Positions 24,341 to 37,142 of a stretch of 64,000 nucleotides of DNA are shown here, one piece after another. The DNA comes from Phoronis australis. Its lineage: Eukaryota; Phoronida; Phoronidae. The position numbers were made by a program, and so were the translations under genes. The stretch spans positions 575,247 through 639,246 of the forward strand of contig NMRA01000115.1 of the NCBI GenBank assembly GCA_002633005.1. Reading direction: 5' to 3'. The notes below the pieces were generated by a model. That model saw nothing but the letters and a program-made list of their open reading frames with translations. It ran no database searches and was not told where the DNA came from. Every line of letters starts with the position of its first letter. Position 1 is the stretch's first letter.

Positions 24341-25919
24341 TTGCGGCGAGACAGCTACCCTGGTGTCTTGGAGTTGGCTCTCTGGTCAAGTGAGGATGAG
24401 CTTCGAAGGAACGTAAGAACATGTTGTGGAAATTGAAGACATTCATGAGGCCACTAAAATCAGGTTGGCAAAGAATCAGTGGCGGATTTTGAGGAGGTCA
24501 AAAGGGCCATGCTCCCCCCCCCCCNCCCCCATAAAATTCTACGAGCTTTACTAAATAAGTGACAACAACTAAAATTATTTAAAAATTCCACACTAGAGTT
24601 GTGAATGGCTTTTTGTGTTTATGTACGGATCTAGGATTTACTAGATGGCGTGCTCCGAAGTCTATGTAAGACTAATGAAACGTCGGGTTGGATTTGCATT
24701 AGGGCAATGAGAATGCATGACCAACGGATAATTGGATATCTGTCATGCGTGGCGTTAGGACAATTTATTGATCGATGTCATCATAATGTACATGTAGGCT
24801 ATAGGGTAAAGATTTTAGTCTGAATTCACGATTTTGATGAAATCGGGCCTTAAACACTCTTAAGGATGCAACAATGTAAATGAATTATTTGTCGGGGTAT
24901 ACAAATGTCAAGGATACGTAATTTTCGAAAAACGATTAAAATTCGTGGTCATTACTTTATGAAATTGAACCGATTTCATCTTGAGGCGATAGAGTAAAAT
25001 AATGCTGTGACCTAGAGGAGTTTGCACGAATGTTGTTGCTCAAAGGAACAAAGTGCCCGCATAAAATTGCACCAAACTAATGGAAAATGGGAGTCTAAAA
25101 TCGATTAAGAATCACGTGTTTCTATTAATATAGTTGGGACAATGATCCGTAGCAAGTAGAGAAGACGATAGGTAATGCGTGTCAGTGGTGTAATTTAACA
25201 ATTTCCATGTTATCGTAGACTTGTATTCTACTTTGAACGATAATGAGCTGAATACTATCGAAACCGTGATTATTACAAAACTGTACATTGCTTCTGCATG
25301 TACACTGTATGTCAAAAATGTAGAAGGACATTTTAAAGGACACGCCGGTTTTTGACGTCTGAGATCATTGATTCATATGCGATTGACTTCTCAGTGGAGT
25401 TTTTGTCTTCAGAGTTATAAACAACAAGATCCGTTGAGTTTTTGTAATTTCATTACTTATCGCCAATTTTCACCCTTGGTTGCTAGTCATTCGCTGAAAT
25501 CAAGCTCGATAACTTTACCAGTGAGTTACAACGACGAGACCCGCCATCCGTCCAAGAGGCATAGTTAGGGCTAAGGCCAATTAAGCCAGTAAATTGGTCT
25601 CAACTGACAGTTCCTTATTCTTTAAGGATATAAAACAAATACATGTACTTGTTTTGAACGGAACTTGCAGTGATTGGGCGCACAATTACCATGATATTAT
25701 TATAAAAAGGGTAGAAGGGAGTACAACTGAATGGAATTTCACACAGTCGCTCATTCACACATATAGTCGCTCGAGTTGCACAACTAAATGTTTATTGTCT
25801 ACTTCAAAACAATTATCAATGATATTATAGTAAGACGAGTGGTTGAAACAGCATTACTCGACGAATGGAAAAAGAATTTTGTTTATTCACTTTAAAGACG
25901 AGACGTGGTTTCTGGATTT

Positions 25920-26160
25920 GGAAAGAACTGACAATTGGTTATTGCTTGACATCATGATTGGCGCATACTTGGGTCCGGGGTCTAAACTCTAAACTCGAGA
26001 CCCAGCTCGAAAATTGACCAATTACATCACGACTCCACGTGTTTCGAATTTTGTTTTCGAGTAATAGAGCGTGATGGTTAATTTTCGAGTGTCAATTCTT
26101 ATTTTTCAGATCTCACCCTGGGCCCTGGTCTCAAGCAATAACGAATTGACTGTTCTTTTA
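25920..26160. mobile_element. MITE family B copy with nested GGGCCC-type inverted repeats
   Basis: The outer inverted repeats read GGAAAGAACTGACAATTGGT (then TATTGCTTGA) and TCAAGCAATAACGAATTGAC (then TGTTCTTTTA), about 30 bases each. Inside them a second pair, TTGGGTCCGGGGTC and CCCTGGGCCCTGG, resembles the termini of the element at 27494-27902. This looks like two palindromic families nested, or one family with composite ends. Confidence 0.6.
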
Positions 26161-27493
26161 TAACCCTAAAAAATTGCAAAAATAGTGAACAATTATTTTC
26201 ACCCTAGCCAATGTTTAATAAAACTGAAACAAAATGTCCCGAAAAAGTATTTCGGTAGAGACAATTGAATTGTTCGTGAGTGCAAATGATTTGAGAAACC
26301 AACAGTTAATAAATGATACTGCGTCACCGGCTTCAAGTGCAATAAGAACAATTCCAATTTATCACCGAACGGACCCTAACGTCGCGCAACCGACCTCGCT
26401 AAGTTGGTCTACCGAACTTTGTAGGCTACGGTACCGTCAAAATTTCTATGAATCAATAAAAGAACTCGCTTATTTAAAACGCAACTTATTTTCACGGGTT
26501 TTGCATGGAATTTTGATGATTTATCGGAGTAGAGCCATGAAGTCAAGCGATCAGGTGACACCAGTAAGCGTGTTGTGAACTGCTGAACAGACTGTTAGAA
26601 CCTATGACGTTATCGATTGATTTCAGCACCTCCGTCTATCGTCTGGTGTCAGGTAAAAGACCTGATCTCGCTGATAGCGAGTGGAACTATCTGATTTAAA
26701 ATGATGCAAATTACGTTGCTTTTTTGGTGACACTCTCTTTAAATGTAAGAAATCATAAGTTGTAAAAACACACCAAATGCAGTTTTGAAAATTTTAACAG
26801 ATATCAAAAGTCGCACAAATATTGTATGCAACAGAGAGATTGGAGGAGAATGCAGAGAAAGGGGGGGGGGGAGAGAGAAAGAGTTTCCATTCAAATACAA
26901 CACTTTCCGACCTAATGGTCGGGGAAAAGACGTGACGACTTCGCTCTAAGTCAACTTCTTCTCCGGTGGTAAATATAGAGAAGAGCTTATGGGAAGTTCC
27001 TCAACCTTCTCAGCGCGATTGCGTTCGCATTCATAGTTCGCTTCTGGGAGTGTACATCCTATGATTTACATTATAAAGATATTTGGAAAGAATCTGATTA
27101 CACTGCTTCAACCATGCTGACTTCCCTTCTTGTTCGGGCATTCTCTTGAATGTTCAGTGGCGCAGTTCCTCATTGAAGTTCTCCAAATAGTACAGGTCCA
27201 TGATGTACACCACTGCAGCATCGTCGAAAGTTACTTGCACATTCTTGATACACAGTATGGAAAGTATTAATAACTGGTCTCGAGCAATGACGACGTTCCA
27301 GTTCAGTTTCCAAGTCCAAAAATCAGCTCTATTTGAATAAGGACAACTTGAGACTTCTTGGATAAAGACAAGTGCTCTAAATCTTTTTGGGTACAGAAGA
27401 CAACTTGATAACATCTTTCTCTTTATCTCATGTAAGTCTGAAAAGAGCATATATAATGTTGCTAAGTTCACGTTGAACTTGAAGGAATCGACT
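26161..27493. other. Intergenic DNA, nothing recognised
   Basis: It includes a G-run/GA-rich stretch near 26830-26884 and a 114-codon ATG frame at 26234-26578 without any domain I know. I see no splice-site pattern or poly(A) signal supporting a gene. Confidence 0.3.
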
Positions 27494-27902
27494 CCAGGGC
27501 CCGGTCTCCAATCTTTTTACTCGAAATGGAACTCGAAATTAGGTTTGGCATTTTCTACTCTATTTTTGGCCGAACTCAAAATAAGTGTCTATTATTCTAT
27601 GCTCGAGTGCACAATAACTTATGTAGATAATTTATTGCCCTTAGTTCACAGTTTGTAAACCCATTATTAAAGCAATAAGTTCGAGTTTGAACTCGAAATT
27701 TCGAGTTTTTACTCGAGTTTGTAGCACGAATATAAGGGTCTTCAAGGGCAAACTTGAACTAGAAACTCCTATGCGTAAACTATAATGTATTCGAGCACAG
27801 TCTGATAATCAATTATCTTAAGTTCGCACAAAAGGAACAGAGAAATTGCCAAAAATAGTTTCGAGTTCGTTTCGAGTACAAAGATTAGAGACCGGTCCCA
27901 GG
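27494..27902. mobile_element. 409-bp inverted-repeat element rich in TCGAG words
   Basis: The left end CCAGGGCCCGGTCTCCAATC and the right end GATTAGAGACCGGTCCCAGG are imperfect inverted repeats. Similarity continues inward through ACTCGAAA words for about 45 bases. The interior is dense in CTCGAAA/TTTCGAG. No transposase is present, so it is probably a non-autonomous DNA transposon. Confidence 0.65.
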
Positions 27903-30900
27903 ATTACAGTCTCCGAGATACATCGTAGAAAATAATGAGATGGACAAGTTAGCGGATATCCATAGGTAGATGTGGTACACGAGTTTAAAACTTTCGAAGT
28001 GCCATTTTCATATAGAACCTTCTCATTGAATCTATTGTTGGGATGAAACTCCAACCTTAAACTTCCTTAGTTGCTGACCTTTTCATTTTCGCTTTGGGGA
28101 TCTCAGGTTGGGCTGCCGAGGGATGCAACTCCTCAGGAGGCGTCATACGACCCCCCTTCGACCGTCCCGAGTTGCAAGCATGGAAGTCGTGTATTATGAT
28201 GTATTGTGTCATTTGGACCACAAAATTCGATCTTCCAACCTATTACGTGGCTACCTAATTTTCAATGTCAAGAAGACCGATGTTGATCTTAAATTTCGTT
28301 TTCAGAAATTTCCTCAAACGAAGGTAAGACAAATTGGTTATAACCTAAATGGTTTTATAATATGAGCACTCGCAGATGTACTTGCGACTTAGCCGAGAAT
28401 GTTTTGAGGATTTTGAAAGGCGTATTTAAGGTTATGTAGGACCTGTGTGTTTAGCCAAACATCTTCAAAACTATTAATTTTAACTCAGTCTGTAAAATTA
28501 TATATTTTCTGAAAGCGGGAAGCCTTTGAAATTCGATTTTTGACTAACTATTCACCAAAGTGGCTTCGGCTAAGTGGCCATGACTTTTTACCAAAATTTA
28601 TTTTAAAAATTGTGTTGATAGCAAAACAGTGTTGATAGCAAAAAATAACAACAGCATGGCTAAATTTCGTTGAATATAAATATTGCAACAACGAAATCTC
28701 AAAAACACTGTTACAGTTTTATAAATTATCATTTCTTTCTTTGCAATGCTGAAATTTTTTTCTTGAAAATCATGAAAGTGCTATTTTTATAACCCCTTAT
28801 GCAAAAATAGAGCATTTTAATAACAATTGGGAACACACTCGCGGAGATAAGTGCACAAAACATAGTATCTGAAAGTTGCAGTTGAACCGTATCAGTCATG
28901 TCTGAGATGTGATGTTCCAAATTTAGCCAAATATGTACATTTTTCTTGAGTCCTAAAACGGCTTAAAACGCAATTTTACTCATTCAGCGCATCAACCGGA
29001 TAACGATTACTTTAGTCGATTCCGTCCCGATTCCTGACAGCCTTGAAAAAGTGCCGTTCCCGCTTACGCGCTGATTTATTCAATCAAACAAAATGTTTGA
29101 AGAGAATAATAAATTGAACTCAATAAGTGTACGCCATCAGGCTTATCGTAAGAGAACTTTGGTTTGCCCTAGATTCAGCAGTGTTCCAAATCAGTGCCCC
29201 GGTGGTCGAGTGTTTTATATACTTCGATAAACGAGTTAGCAGTCCAGCTGTATTACTTTAATGTTTAATACCAATAACAGGTAGGTCAATATTCCGGGTG
29301 CTCTCTAATTGGTGGTTTCTGGGTAAAGCAGCTGGCATCACTATGCAGTTTGGCTGGTTATTTCACTAGATAGTTTATGATGTCCAGAACCATTTTACGT
29401 AGGTTCACCAAAGATGAGTCACATTCAAACCATGCTTTATAATTAGGTAACTGGCTAATGTTTTGTTTTCGAATATTACCATCTCGCATAAATTGTCTGC
29501 AGTGGGGATTGGTATGGGTTGCATCCAGGACTTCTCATTGTCCCCGTCATTTGAGAGGGGCAGTTTTGAGTTCAGCATGGACAGATACACGAGTCCATGT
29601 ACATGTAGTCCAAATGTCCACATCAATTCAGAGTGCGCTGCATGGATGCTGGACAATTTACCGTGTCTTCATTCGATAATGTATAATCTCACCAATTGGA
29701 ATGAGAGATTGTCACGTTGGGGGAAGACCTATATTTTCACCTTCTTGGAACTAGTTTTCCACTACGTCGCATGAGTATCTCTGCCAATCTAAGAAACGGC
29801 GGTATGTCTGGCACCTTCTTTACGAAGTCCCCATTTCTCACAAAGAGCCTCCATTTAGGTTTTGAAAAACAATGCCTCGCGTGCCTCGTTATATTAAGGC
29901 CTATGTCTCATTTGCATTGTTTTTTGGTTCGTTTTTTAACCTAAAAAGAGGCTTTTTAAATGACGACTACACGAATAAGGTCTATGCAGGCCTCCACATT
30001 GATGCAGCGTCACCGAACTGTGACGGAGACTCAGCGACATTCTTGCAAGCATTTCACGCCGTAACTATCGGCGGAAAAACTGCTTCATAATCACAGAGCG
30101 CACCACAAGACCCGTTGTGCTCCGATACCGAGTTCTTCAAACAGTGTGCACAACATACATGTAGCAACTGCTCATGAAGCCAGTCCCCTATCAGGTGACG
30201 CAGTCCATTGTCAAAGGTAGGCACATTTTCAAGTGAAGACGTGGCAAATTACTCACTGCCCATACCCGAGCTTCCAGGGCCCTCTGAAATGGGGATGGAC
30301 ATCTGGTAAATCAAGACGGCAGCCCACACTGATGACACAAGAATAGCAATGTTCAAGGCAATGTCTCAAGATGCCAGGCAGCCTGCGGCCTAAGACCCGG
30401 CGCAGTTCGAGAGGCATTCTGACGTTATCACTGGTCGGGGTCAATGCACCCCGTCTCAAGGAACCTGAGAAAGGCATAATTCAGTAACAGAAATTACACT
30501 CTATGAGGTTTCTCAGAGATAAAGAAATTAGAGCCATTTCTTTTTATCTTGTGTTCACCGGAAGATTGGGATGCCAAAAATGACCAAAAAGTGCGATTTC
30601 GGTCATTTTTACCTAAATCACACATTCACGACTTCCCCGGTGCAAGAGAAGATATCAAAGTCCGGATCCTATTTCATTCTAGATTCCATAAATTCAAGTT
30701 AAAATATGTCATTACTAACCATATTCTTGACAATTTCCACTTGTCTAAAGGGTACCTGGATTCGCGCCAAGAATTCAGCACTCAACAAGGATGTGCTCTG
30801 TAAATGGCGGCACCTCCGTATCAGAAAATAGACAAGAGCAGAGGCCTACTTCAAAGAACTACTAACTACTATTTGTGGCAATCACTTCCCATTCAGTCCA

Positions 30901-32895
30901 CAAAACTGACGTCAAACCTGACCCGCAAAAATTTTATTCATTTTTGGGAGCTGTAAAGGCCCCGCGAACCGTGGTCTCAGACCCGTTCATTTCCAGAAAA
31001 AACGCAGCACTTCAAACGCAGTATTAACATGTTCCTCATTCATATTGTGTGCCCACTACTTAAAACTGAGCATCTTGATAGGAAGAAGGTAGACTTAATA
31101 CTTCCCTACGCAAAAAGCGCAGATTCCTTAGTACACCCTAAATATAATAGCCGGATTAAAATTCTACATTTTTCTCACTTCTTTGCTGTTTAAATCTGAT
31201 AATCATGAAGAAAAATTAACTTCGTCAAACGTTTAGTGGGTCAAACATGTCAATACCATGATGTCGAGGTCCGCCCACGTGATTATTCAAAATTAAATCG
31301 GTATTAAACCTGTGCTTTCCGATAGAAAGTTTTGATATAAGCCACTTTTCTTTATCAAAACCAGCCGGGCATCAAATTGTCCCTTAGTCAAAATAGTACT
31401 GAAGAACTGACTGGTTCGTTATTTGAAACGGAGGTGGTCACAGCGTTTATCGAATATGAGCTTGGTTTATCACTCATTCTCAAGCCAAAAGATGTTTTAA
31501 ATTCGAGCCATAACGTAGAATTGTTGTGAGGACATGACAGGGACCTCAGGGGTCTCACACTCCGCTGATTTATTCACATTGAAAACGCATTTCCCAGTCA
31601 CACCGGTGTGTCATAAAAGAGACGGGATAAGCATACCTGCAGCTGACGTCAGTGGCAAGTAGAACTATAACTCTCGTTTGTCACATTGGTGTAGACTCAC
31701 AGTTGAACTGTTGTTTTCTGTTGACCCCAGACCGTCCGGAGTTGCACCATATACCCACTCCGGACGGTCTCTCACGACGACTTAGCGTTATGGTTAGTGA
31801 ACTAGACAAGACCAATCTGGAATATTTTAACGTTGAAGGTCTTTGAGCATTTTGGTCGACTGCTATAGAAGGAAATTAGTAAAAATGGCAATCTCTTCGA
31901 AATTGTGATCCTGTCGGCAAGTAGTACAATGCAAAAATGTAAACTGACAACGCTTCTTGTTTGAATTACGTACAGTCACGCAATTTAATGGAGTCAAAAT
32001 TTTTATCTTTTACGAAACAGCGCAAGAGCGCCAGCTTCTAAAAAACGAAACAACACAAAATCGAAAGTTTTCATCACAAAGCCATCATTCGCATGCAGTT
32101 ACTAAGAACAGATCACAGTGCATTTAGACTACCTGAAAGTACCTGAATTTCCTGCTGAATGCCAACTTCTAGCTTGCAAGCAATAAAAGTCTAAGAAAAG
32201 CAGGACACTGCGACAAAAGTAGGTCAAGGGGTCAACAGCTGAACTCTTTCACTTGGAACAGACTTAATATTCAACCAAATGGCATTCACCTGCGTTTAAA
32301 AAACGCACAGTGCCTAGTCAGTCCAGCAGGCGCCGATTTTTATGAAATTGGGGTTAAGTAAATTCAATCGTGACTCAAAAACTATTGAGCGCACTCTTTA
32401 AGAAAAACGAGGCCTGCATAAGAGAAAATGGGCCAAGGTAACATACGCGCATATAAAAATATGTAACGAGTGAAAATGTATGGTTTATGTACGACATATG
32501 TCCCGTAATTGAATGAGTGCAACACAAGCCGTTTTCAGAGATAAAAAGCAGAATGGGGGTAGGCGAAAGAGGTCGTTTGTTGTTGCAGGGGTAAACGTAT
32601 AAAACGAAACAGTGTTAACAAAAGTGTTAACAATTAGAAAAATCATATTAATCTCTAGAAAAGTGGGCAATAAAAACGCTACAAGATGTGTATGGGGAGA
32701 ACTTCAGTTGTTCTTGGGAAGGACTGACTTCTGAATTTCTTTGATACTAACCTTCGAACTCGGCATTTTCAAACCAATTGTTGGCAGTCACCAACTTAGC
32801 GGACTTTTAGCTTAGACTTCGAATTCAATACGTCAGTGTGCAAAACACATTCTGTGAGATAGAACTGCGATTATCCTTATGTTTGACAGTTTCAG
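27903..32895. other. Intergenic DNA upstream of the Anp1-like gene
   Basis: No exon is supported. A perfect hairpin occurs at 31729-31770. A pyrimidine stretch with an acceptor-like TTTCAG at 32890-32895 suggests that a non-coding first exon of the Anp1-like gene lies somewhere in this interval, but I could not locate it. Several 70-110-codon frames near 29.4-30.8 kb occur on both strands and show no domains. Confidence 0.35.
31729..31770. repeat. Perfect 14-bp inverted repeat, 14-base loop
   Basis: AGACCGTCCGGAGT and its exact reverse complement ACTCCGGACGGTCT are separated by 14 bases. A related word, CGACCGTCCCGAGTTGCA, occurs near 28161, so the left arm is part of a dispersed sequence. 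Confidence 0.75.
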
Positions 32896-32955
32896 GTCTC
32901 GTTACCACACGTAGAGAGGATCAGTGGTGGTCGATTAAGTCTACTGTCAAGAAAT
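32890..32955 (+). promoter_or_regulatory. Probable splice acceptor and 5' end of the Anp1-like coding exon
   Basis: A TTTCAG acceptor-like sequence ends at 32895. The 60 bases between it and the ATG stay open in the coding frame, so they are either 5'UTR or an in-frame extension. Confidence 0.45.
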
Positions 32956-34158
32956 ATGGTCTGTCGCCAATGCAGAAACACAAATTCAAAGATCGGGCTT
33001 GCGGTTGTAGTCAGTTTCCTGTTTTGCAGTCTCACATACTTGTTCGTGAACCAACGCAGAAATCTCTGCCTTTATCTTGAAGATCGGCTGCATCCTAAGG
33101 ATAATGGGGTAAATTCAATGAAAGGGTGCATGGATCGTCACTTGCTAACGTCGACCAATAAAACAAGTTTGGCTCTTGGGAGTCCAGATAAAACACCGAC
33201 CAAGGTTTCTATGAAAGGGAAGGCTTCAGTTCGTGGCGTCGAAATACACAGAAAAAGAAAGACAACTTTCAAAAAACAGTCGCTAGAAAACTTAAAACGT
33301 ACATCATACAACGAGAGTAGTTTCAACGATACCTTTTGTGGTCCAAACAACAACTACTGTAAAGAAAAGGTGCTGATTCTTACACCAATTAAAAACTCGT
33401 ACCGTCACCTGAATAATTACGTCAATCTCATTACGTCATTAAATTACCCACACTCATTGATTTCTGTTGTCCTTGGCGAGGATTCAAGCACAGATGGAAC
33501 TTATGAAAAGGCAACAAATCTCATGAGAACTAGTTTCACCGACTTCCGAAATGCCGTTGTGTTGCCAATATCCAATTCTGTTCCAATTAAGATCTCCTTA
33601 GAGAGTTGGGCAGAAATCCATAAAAAGGAAAACCAGTTCCTGAGACGGCAACATTTGGCAAAATCTAGGAACGGTTTGTTAATGAGCACCCTAGAAGATC
33701 AAGATTGGGTGCTGTGGATTGATTCGGACGTTAGGTGGTTTCCAGCGAATATCATCCAGGGCTTGATTTATGCCAAAAAGCAAATTGTAGTGCCAAGTTG
33801 TTTGTATAGAAAAAAGGACGGAACAACGGACGTTTATGATAGGAATACGTGGCGAGAAACAACACAATCTGTTCGGTACCAACAATCTCTTCCTAAGGAA
33901 AGCCTGGTATTGGAAGGATATGATAAGCGAAACCGGCGATTGTTTCTACCGCAACTTAAACCCGAGGGCGAAGTAGTACCGATTGATGGAGTCGGTGGCT
34001 GTGTGCTGCTTGTGCGCGCCGATTTACATCGAAGCGGACTGGTGTTTCCGCCGTTCGTCTTTGAACATCATATCGAGACTGAGGGTCTGGCCAAAATGGC
34101 AGCCGCAATGGGAGTAAAACCGCATGGTATGCCATGGGTGGAAGTTTTCCACCTGTGA
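32956..34158 (+). CDS. Anp1/Mnn9-family glycosyltransferase-like type II membrane protein
   Basis: This 400-residue intact frame starts with a short basic cytosolic tail and one membrane segment (about residues 13-32), the layout of a Golgi type II enzyme. A Lys/Arg/Ser-rich stem runs to about residue 130. The Anp1 domain fills the rest: VLILTPIKN near 139, EDSSTDGTYEKA, WIDSDVRW with the DxD-type Asp256/Asp258 expected to bind Mn and nucleotide sugar, GVGGCVLLV near 345, and HHIETEG at 371-377 before PWVEVFHL. In yeast this family (Mnn9, Anp1, Van1) builds the mannan backbone in the cis-Golgi; the animal substrate is unknown. The coding part is intronless. TTTCAG ends at 32895 and the frame is open back to it, so the ATG at 32956 is the first Met but an upstream coding exon is possible. 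Identity to the family is clear; enzymatic activity is inferred. Confidence 0.88.
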   Translation: MVCRQCRNTNSKIGLAVVVSFLFCSLTYLFVNQRRNLCLYLEDRLHPKDNGVNSMKGCMDRHLLTSTNKTSLALGSPDKTPTKVSMKGKASVRGVEIHRKRKTTFKKQSLENLKRTSYNESSFNDTFCGPNNNYCKEKVLILTPIKNSYRHLNNYVNLITSLNYPHSLISVVLGEDSSTDGTYEKATNLMRTSFTDFRNAVVLPISNSVPIKISLESWAEIHKKENQFLRRQHLAKSRNGLLMSTLEDQDWVLWIDSDVRWFPANIIQGLIYAKKQIVVPSCLYRKKDGTTDVYDRNTWRETTQSVRYQQSLPKESLVLEGYDKRNRRLFLPQLKPEGEVVPIDGVGGCVLLVRADLHRSGLVFPPFVFEHHIETEGLAKMAAAMGVKPHGMPWVEVFHL

Positions 34159-35679
34159 ATGAATCTTGCTGTCGAAAATCCCTGTTGAGAACGCATTCGG
34201 ATGAAATACATGCCATGCAGTGAAAACAAGCAATCTCTTGTGAATGTGAGAGCTTTTCAAGCTACAATGTATCGACAGGTTTTCAATGACAGTTCAAAGC
34301 TGTCGTGAGGGATGAAATTTAGATACAACCTGTATGCTGAAAAGTAGTTTACAAGTACGCTGTTGAAAATGATCTTTCCGCTTCTTTGGATATTAACTTC
34401 ATAAAACAAATTTTAACGCAAACCAAGTTAGTTATTCACAAATCATGCCCTTTTAACATGATTTTAATTCCTTCCATATAAGCAGAATTTTATAGACAAT
34501 TCTTCAGTTGAATTTCGCATTTTTGTGGTGCACCAACCAAATGGCGAACACAACTGAAGGCCTCTGAACAAAATTCTATGTAACTACAGGCAACCTGAAC
34601 AACACGGCTCACGCACTCATGACAAAGGCTCACAGACCAGCCTGCAAACTCAATTCACTGACTCCTTAATCATAAAACAGCTAGGGCTTACGCATCCAAA
34701 AAAACATCTCGCTGTCTCACATGACTAAGATTCAATTGCCGGAACTGTGTTTGGGGTACGCAGTGCTTTCTTTTGATCAAGGGTGCAAGCCGTGTTTTGT
34801 AAGCGCGAGGCCGTGTTTGTGAGTTAGTGAACTGAGTTTACAATTTCGTGAGCCATGTTCATGATTTCGGAACTATGTTCACGAAAGCATAAGCCGCGTT
34901 GTTCGTGGTGGTGCACTAAAAAGGGACGTAAATTTCGGATAGTATCGTGGGTAAAAGATCTAGTGAATTGTCGATTTAGCTGGGCGAGGAAAGAAAAAGC
35001 TTGGTAGAGTGGTCTATTCAAATTAGTGTTTCCATTTTGACTCACTGAAAAGCGATTTCATGTGTACTCTGTATCCGTTTGTGGTACATTTGTGCAAACC
35101 CTTTAACTACAGTTTTTATTAGTATTTTTGTATTTTGTTGTCATAATCGTGCTCAAAAGAAGCAAGCTTCCGCATAAAACAACAGCAAACGAATGGATAA
35201 ACATATAGCCGTCTCTAGGATTGACATAAATCCCTTGTTTCAATAAATACAAAAATCCTAGTTGTAACAACTTTGCTATTGTTGTAAGCTTGTGTGCTAC
35301 ATGTTAAAAGTCGTGTTCTTGAAAACGAGGGTACTTTGAAACTAATACAGAATTTGCAAGCTTATTGGTTTCACGCTGAAGTTCACCATTTTAAGTTCGG
35401 GCCGATGCACATATTGAGATTATTGCTGGACGGAAAACAGTGGTTGAGGTTTTTATAAAACAAGAAAATCCGTTGTGTTTTTGGCATTTTATTACAAATT
35501 GTCAATTTTCCGTCTGCTGCCTGTCATTATCTGAAATCATGGGACTTTGACGTTACCAGCTACTATATACCAGTGTTCTCTCCTTGACTGAGGCGCCATC
35601 TAAAACATTCAACACCTGTGGTGGTCTGAGGTTGTTCCTTACTCAAATGATGAGAGTTGAGTTTCCAGGTTAGTCTGTG

Positions 35680-35785
35680 TAAGGAATTGGGAGTTTGTTA
35701 TTCTTTGAGTGACACGCCGCAAGCTAACTAAGTATCAGTAGAGCATGACTCAAACAATAACGAACAGTCAGCTCTTTCAAAACTC
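35680..35785. mobile_element. MITE family B, diverged copy
   Basis: GGAATTGGGAGTTTGTTATT (then CTTTGAGT) pairs with CTCAAACAATAACGAACAGT (then CAGCTCTTTC). These match the termini at 21651 and 25920 with several mismatches. A left-half relative (TTGGAAAGTCAAACTGACAT, then CAATTTGTTATTGCTTGAGA) follows near 36014. Confidence 0.45.
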
Positions 35786-36430
35786 AGAATTGCCTGAAAT
35801 CACTTCTAAATAGACTAAGAAACAATTTGAGACCAATTTCATAACAGTAGGTGATCTTAATCCGAAACGTTGTTTGTCGATCTCGGAAGGCGGCGCTTTA
35901 GGCCTGCAACCGTTTGACGACAGACTCATTGTACGTGCAGGTACGTTAGACGTCAAAGAAAAGAACTTGTTGACCAATTAGGCAATAAAACTGGTCTTAC
36001 AACAAGAAGTTGTTTATGGGCTTGGAAAGTCAAACTGACATCAATTTGTTATTGCTTGAGACCATGCCCGGCGCATCAAGCAACAAACCGCCTACTTTTT
36101 CATAACTCTTGTTTTTGTTAATTAAGATTTTTTCATAAAAAAAATACAAGACCTATGCAACATTTCAAAAGCAATTCCAAAAAAATTGGAGAACAGTGCA
36201 CAAACCATTATGCCAGAATGTTTCACACGAACCCCATCAAGCCATGTCTACGATATAAAGTTCCAAAAGTAAGAACATTTTCAGCCAAGCGAGCTCAAGC
36301 CGATTAATTTGTCCAAAATTCTGCCAGATGTCGCTGAAGTCCCGGAAATGTTCATCGTTCAGCCATGAAAAGATGAAAGATGAGTGAAACGCTTGACAGG
36401 TACAAATCATTAACAGTCTTGGTTCCAATG

Positions 36431-36499
36431 CATGGGCGGCGTAGCAATGAACTAAGAGGGGAGCTATAGCCCTCAGCCCCCTATGGTACGCCGCCCGTG
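36431..36499. mobile_element. 69-bp palindromic element, family C, second copy
   Basis: It starts CATGGGCGGCG and ends CGCCGCCCGTG, with GGGAGCTATAGCCCTC at its centre. It has the same length and organisation as 23915-23983. Confidence 0.6.
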
Positions 36500-37142
36500 C
36501 TATAGACTATAATAGTGTACCGACTAGATGGTGCCAATTGTTTGTTGAAGTTTGGCAATCCTAAATTATACAAATGTGAATTTTTGAACTCGACAAAAAC
36601 TCCTGTTCTGGCTGAGTGCAGGAAGTCAGCTGCAGCCACAGCTAGCAGTGACCACCTAAGGTCAGGAGGCCGGTGATGTCTTTAATTCCTCTAACTTGAA
36701 CAAATATTGTTGTAATCAAACTTTTTTTCGAGCAGTTGAGTTGCCCAAATTGGTAAGTGCCCATTTTTACACGGCACAGGTTCGTATCTTTACCGCGCCC
36801 ACTTGATGCAGGAGCACGTGTACTGTTAAAAATGGCCAATTGTCGATTTGGGCCACTCAGTACTCTTGAAACAAAATATTATTTCATCAACGCAGCTACC
36901 CCTGTGACCATGATGTGACAATTGTGTTATTCATACCTACTGGACTTTGTTTGTGAGGTGCGGATATACTGTACTGTAGTTCCTCTGTAATCATTTATTG
37001 TATAGAGTCACTGATGATGCTTGACTGGATTTGAGGTAAAAGTGAAATGTCTGGTTGTATTTATATATGCATATAATTACACATATGAAACTAATTATTT
37101 AAACTTTTGTCATTTCATTTCTATTCTTCTCTTTCCTTGCAG

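Larger units (their letters stand above)
34159..37142. other. 3' flank of the Anp1-like gene and upstream part of BAG2
   Basis: The first canonical AATAAA noticed after the Anp1-like stop is at 35242-35247. A family B inverted repeat lies at 35680-35785, another half copy near 36011-36090 and a 69-bp family C palindrome at 36431-36499. The BAG2 first coding exon is preceded by an acceptor, so an unlocated 5'UTR exon should lie in this interval or further upstream. Confidence 0.4.

Noticed and set aside
26234-26578. 114-codon ATG open frame
   Set aside because: No domain, no splice or poly(A) context, and it is surrounded by mobile-element debris.
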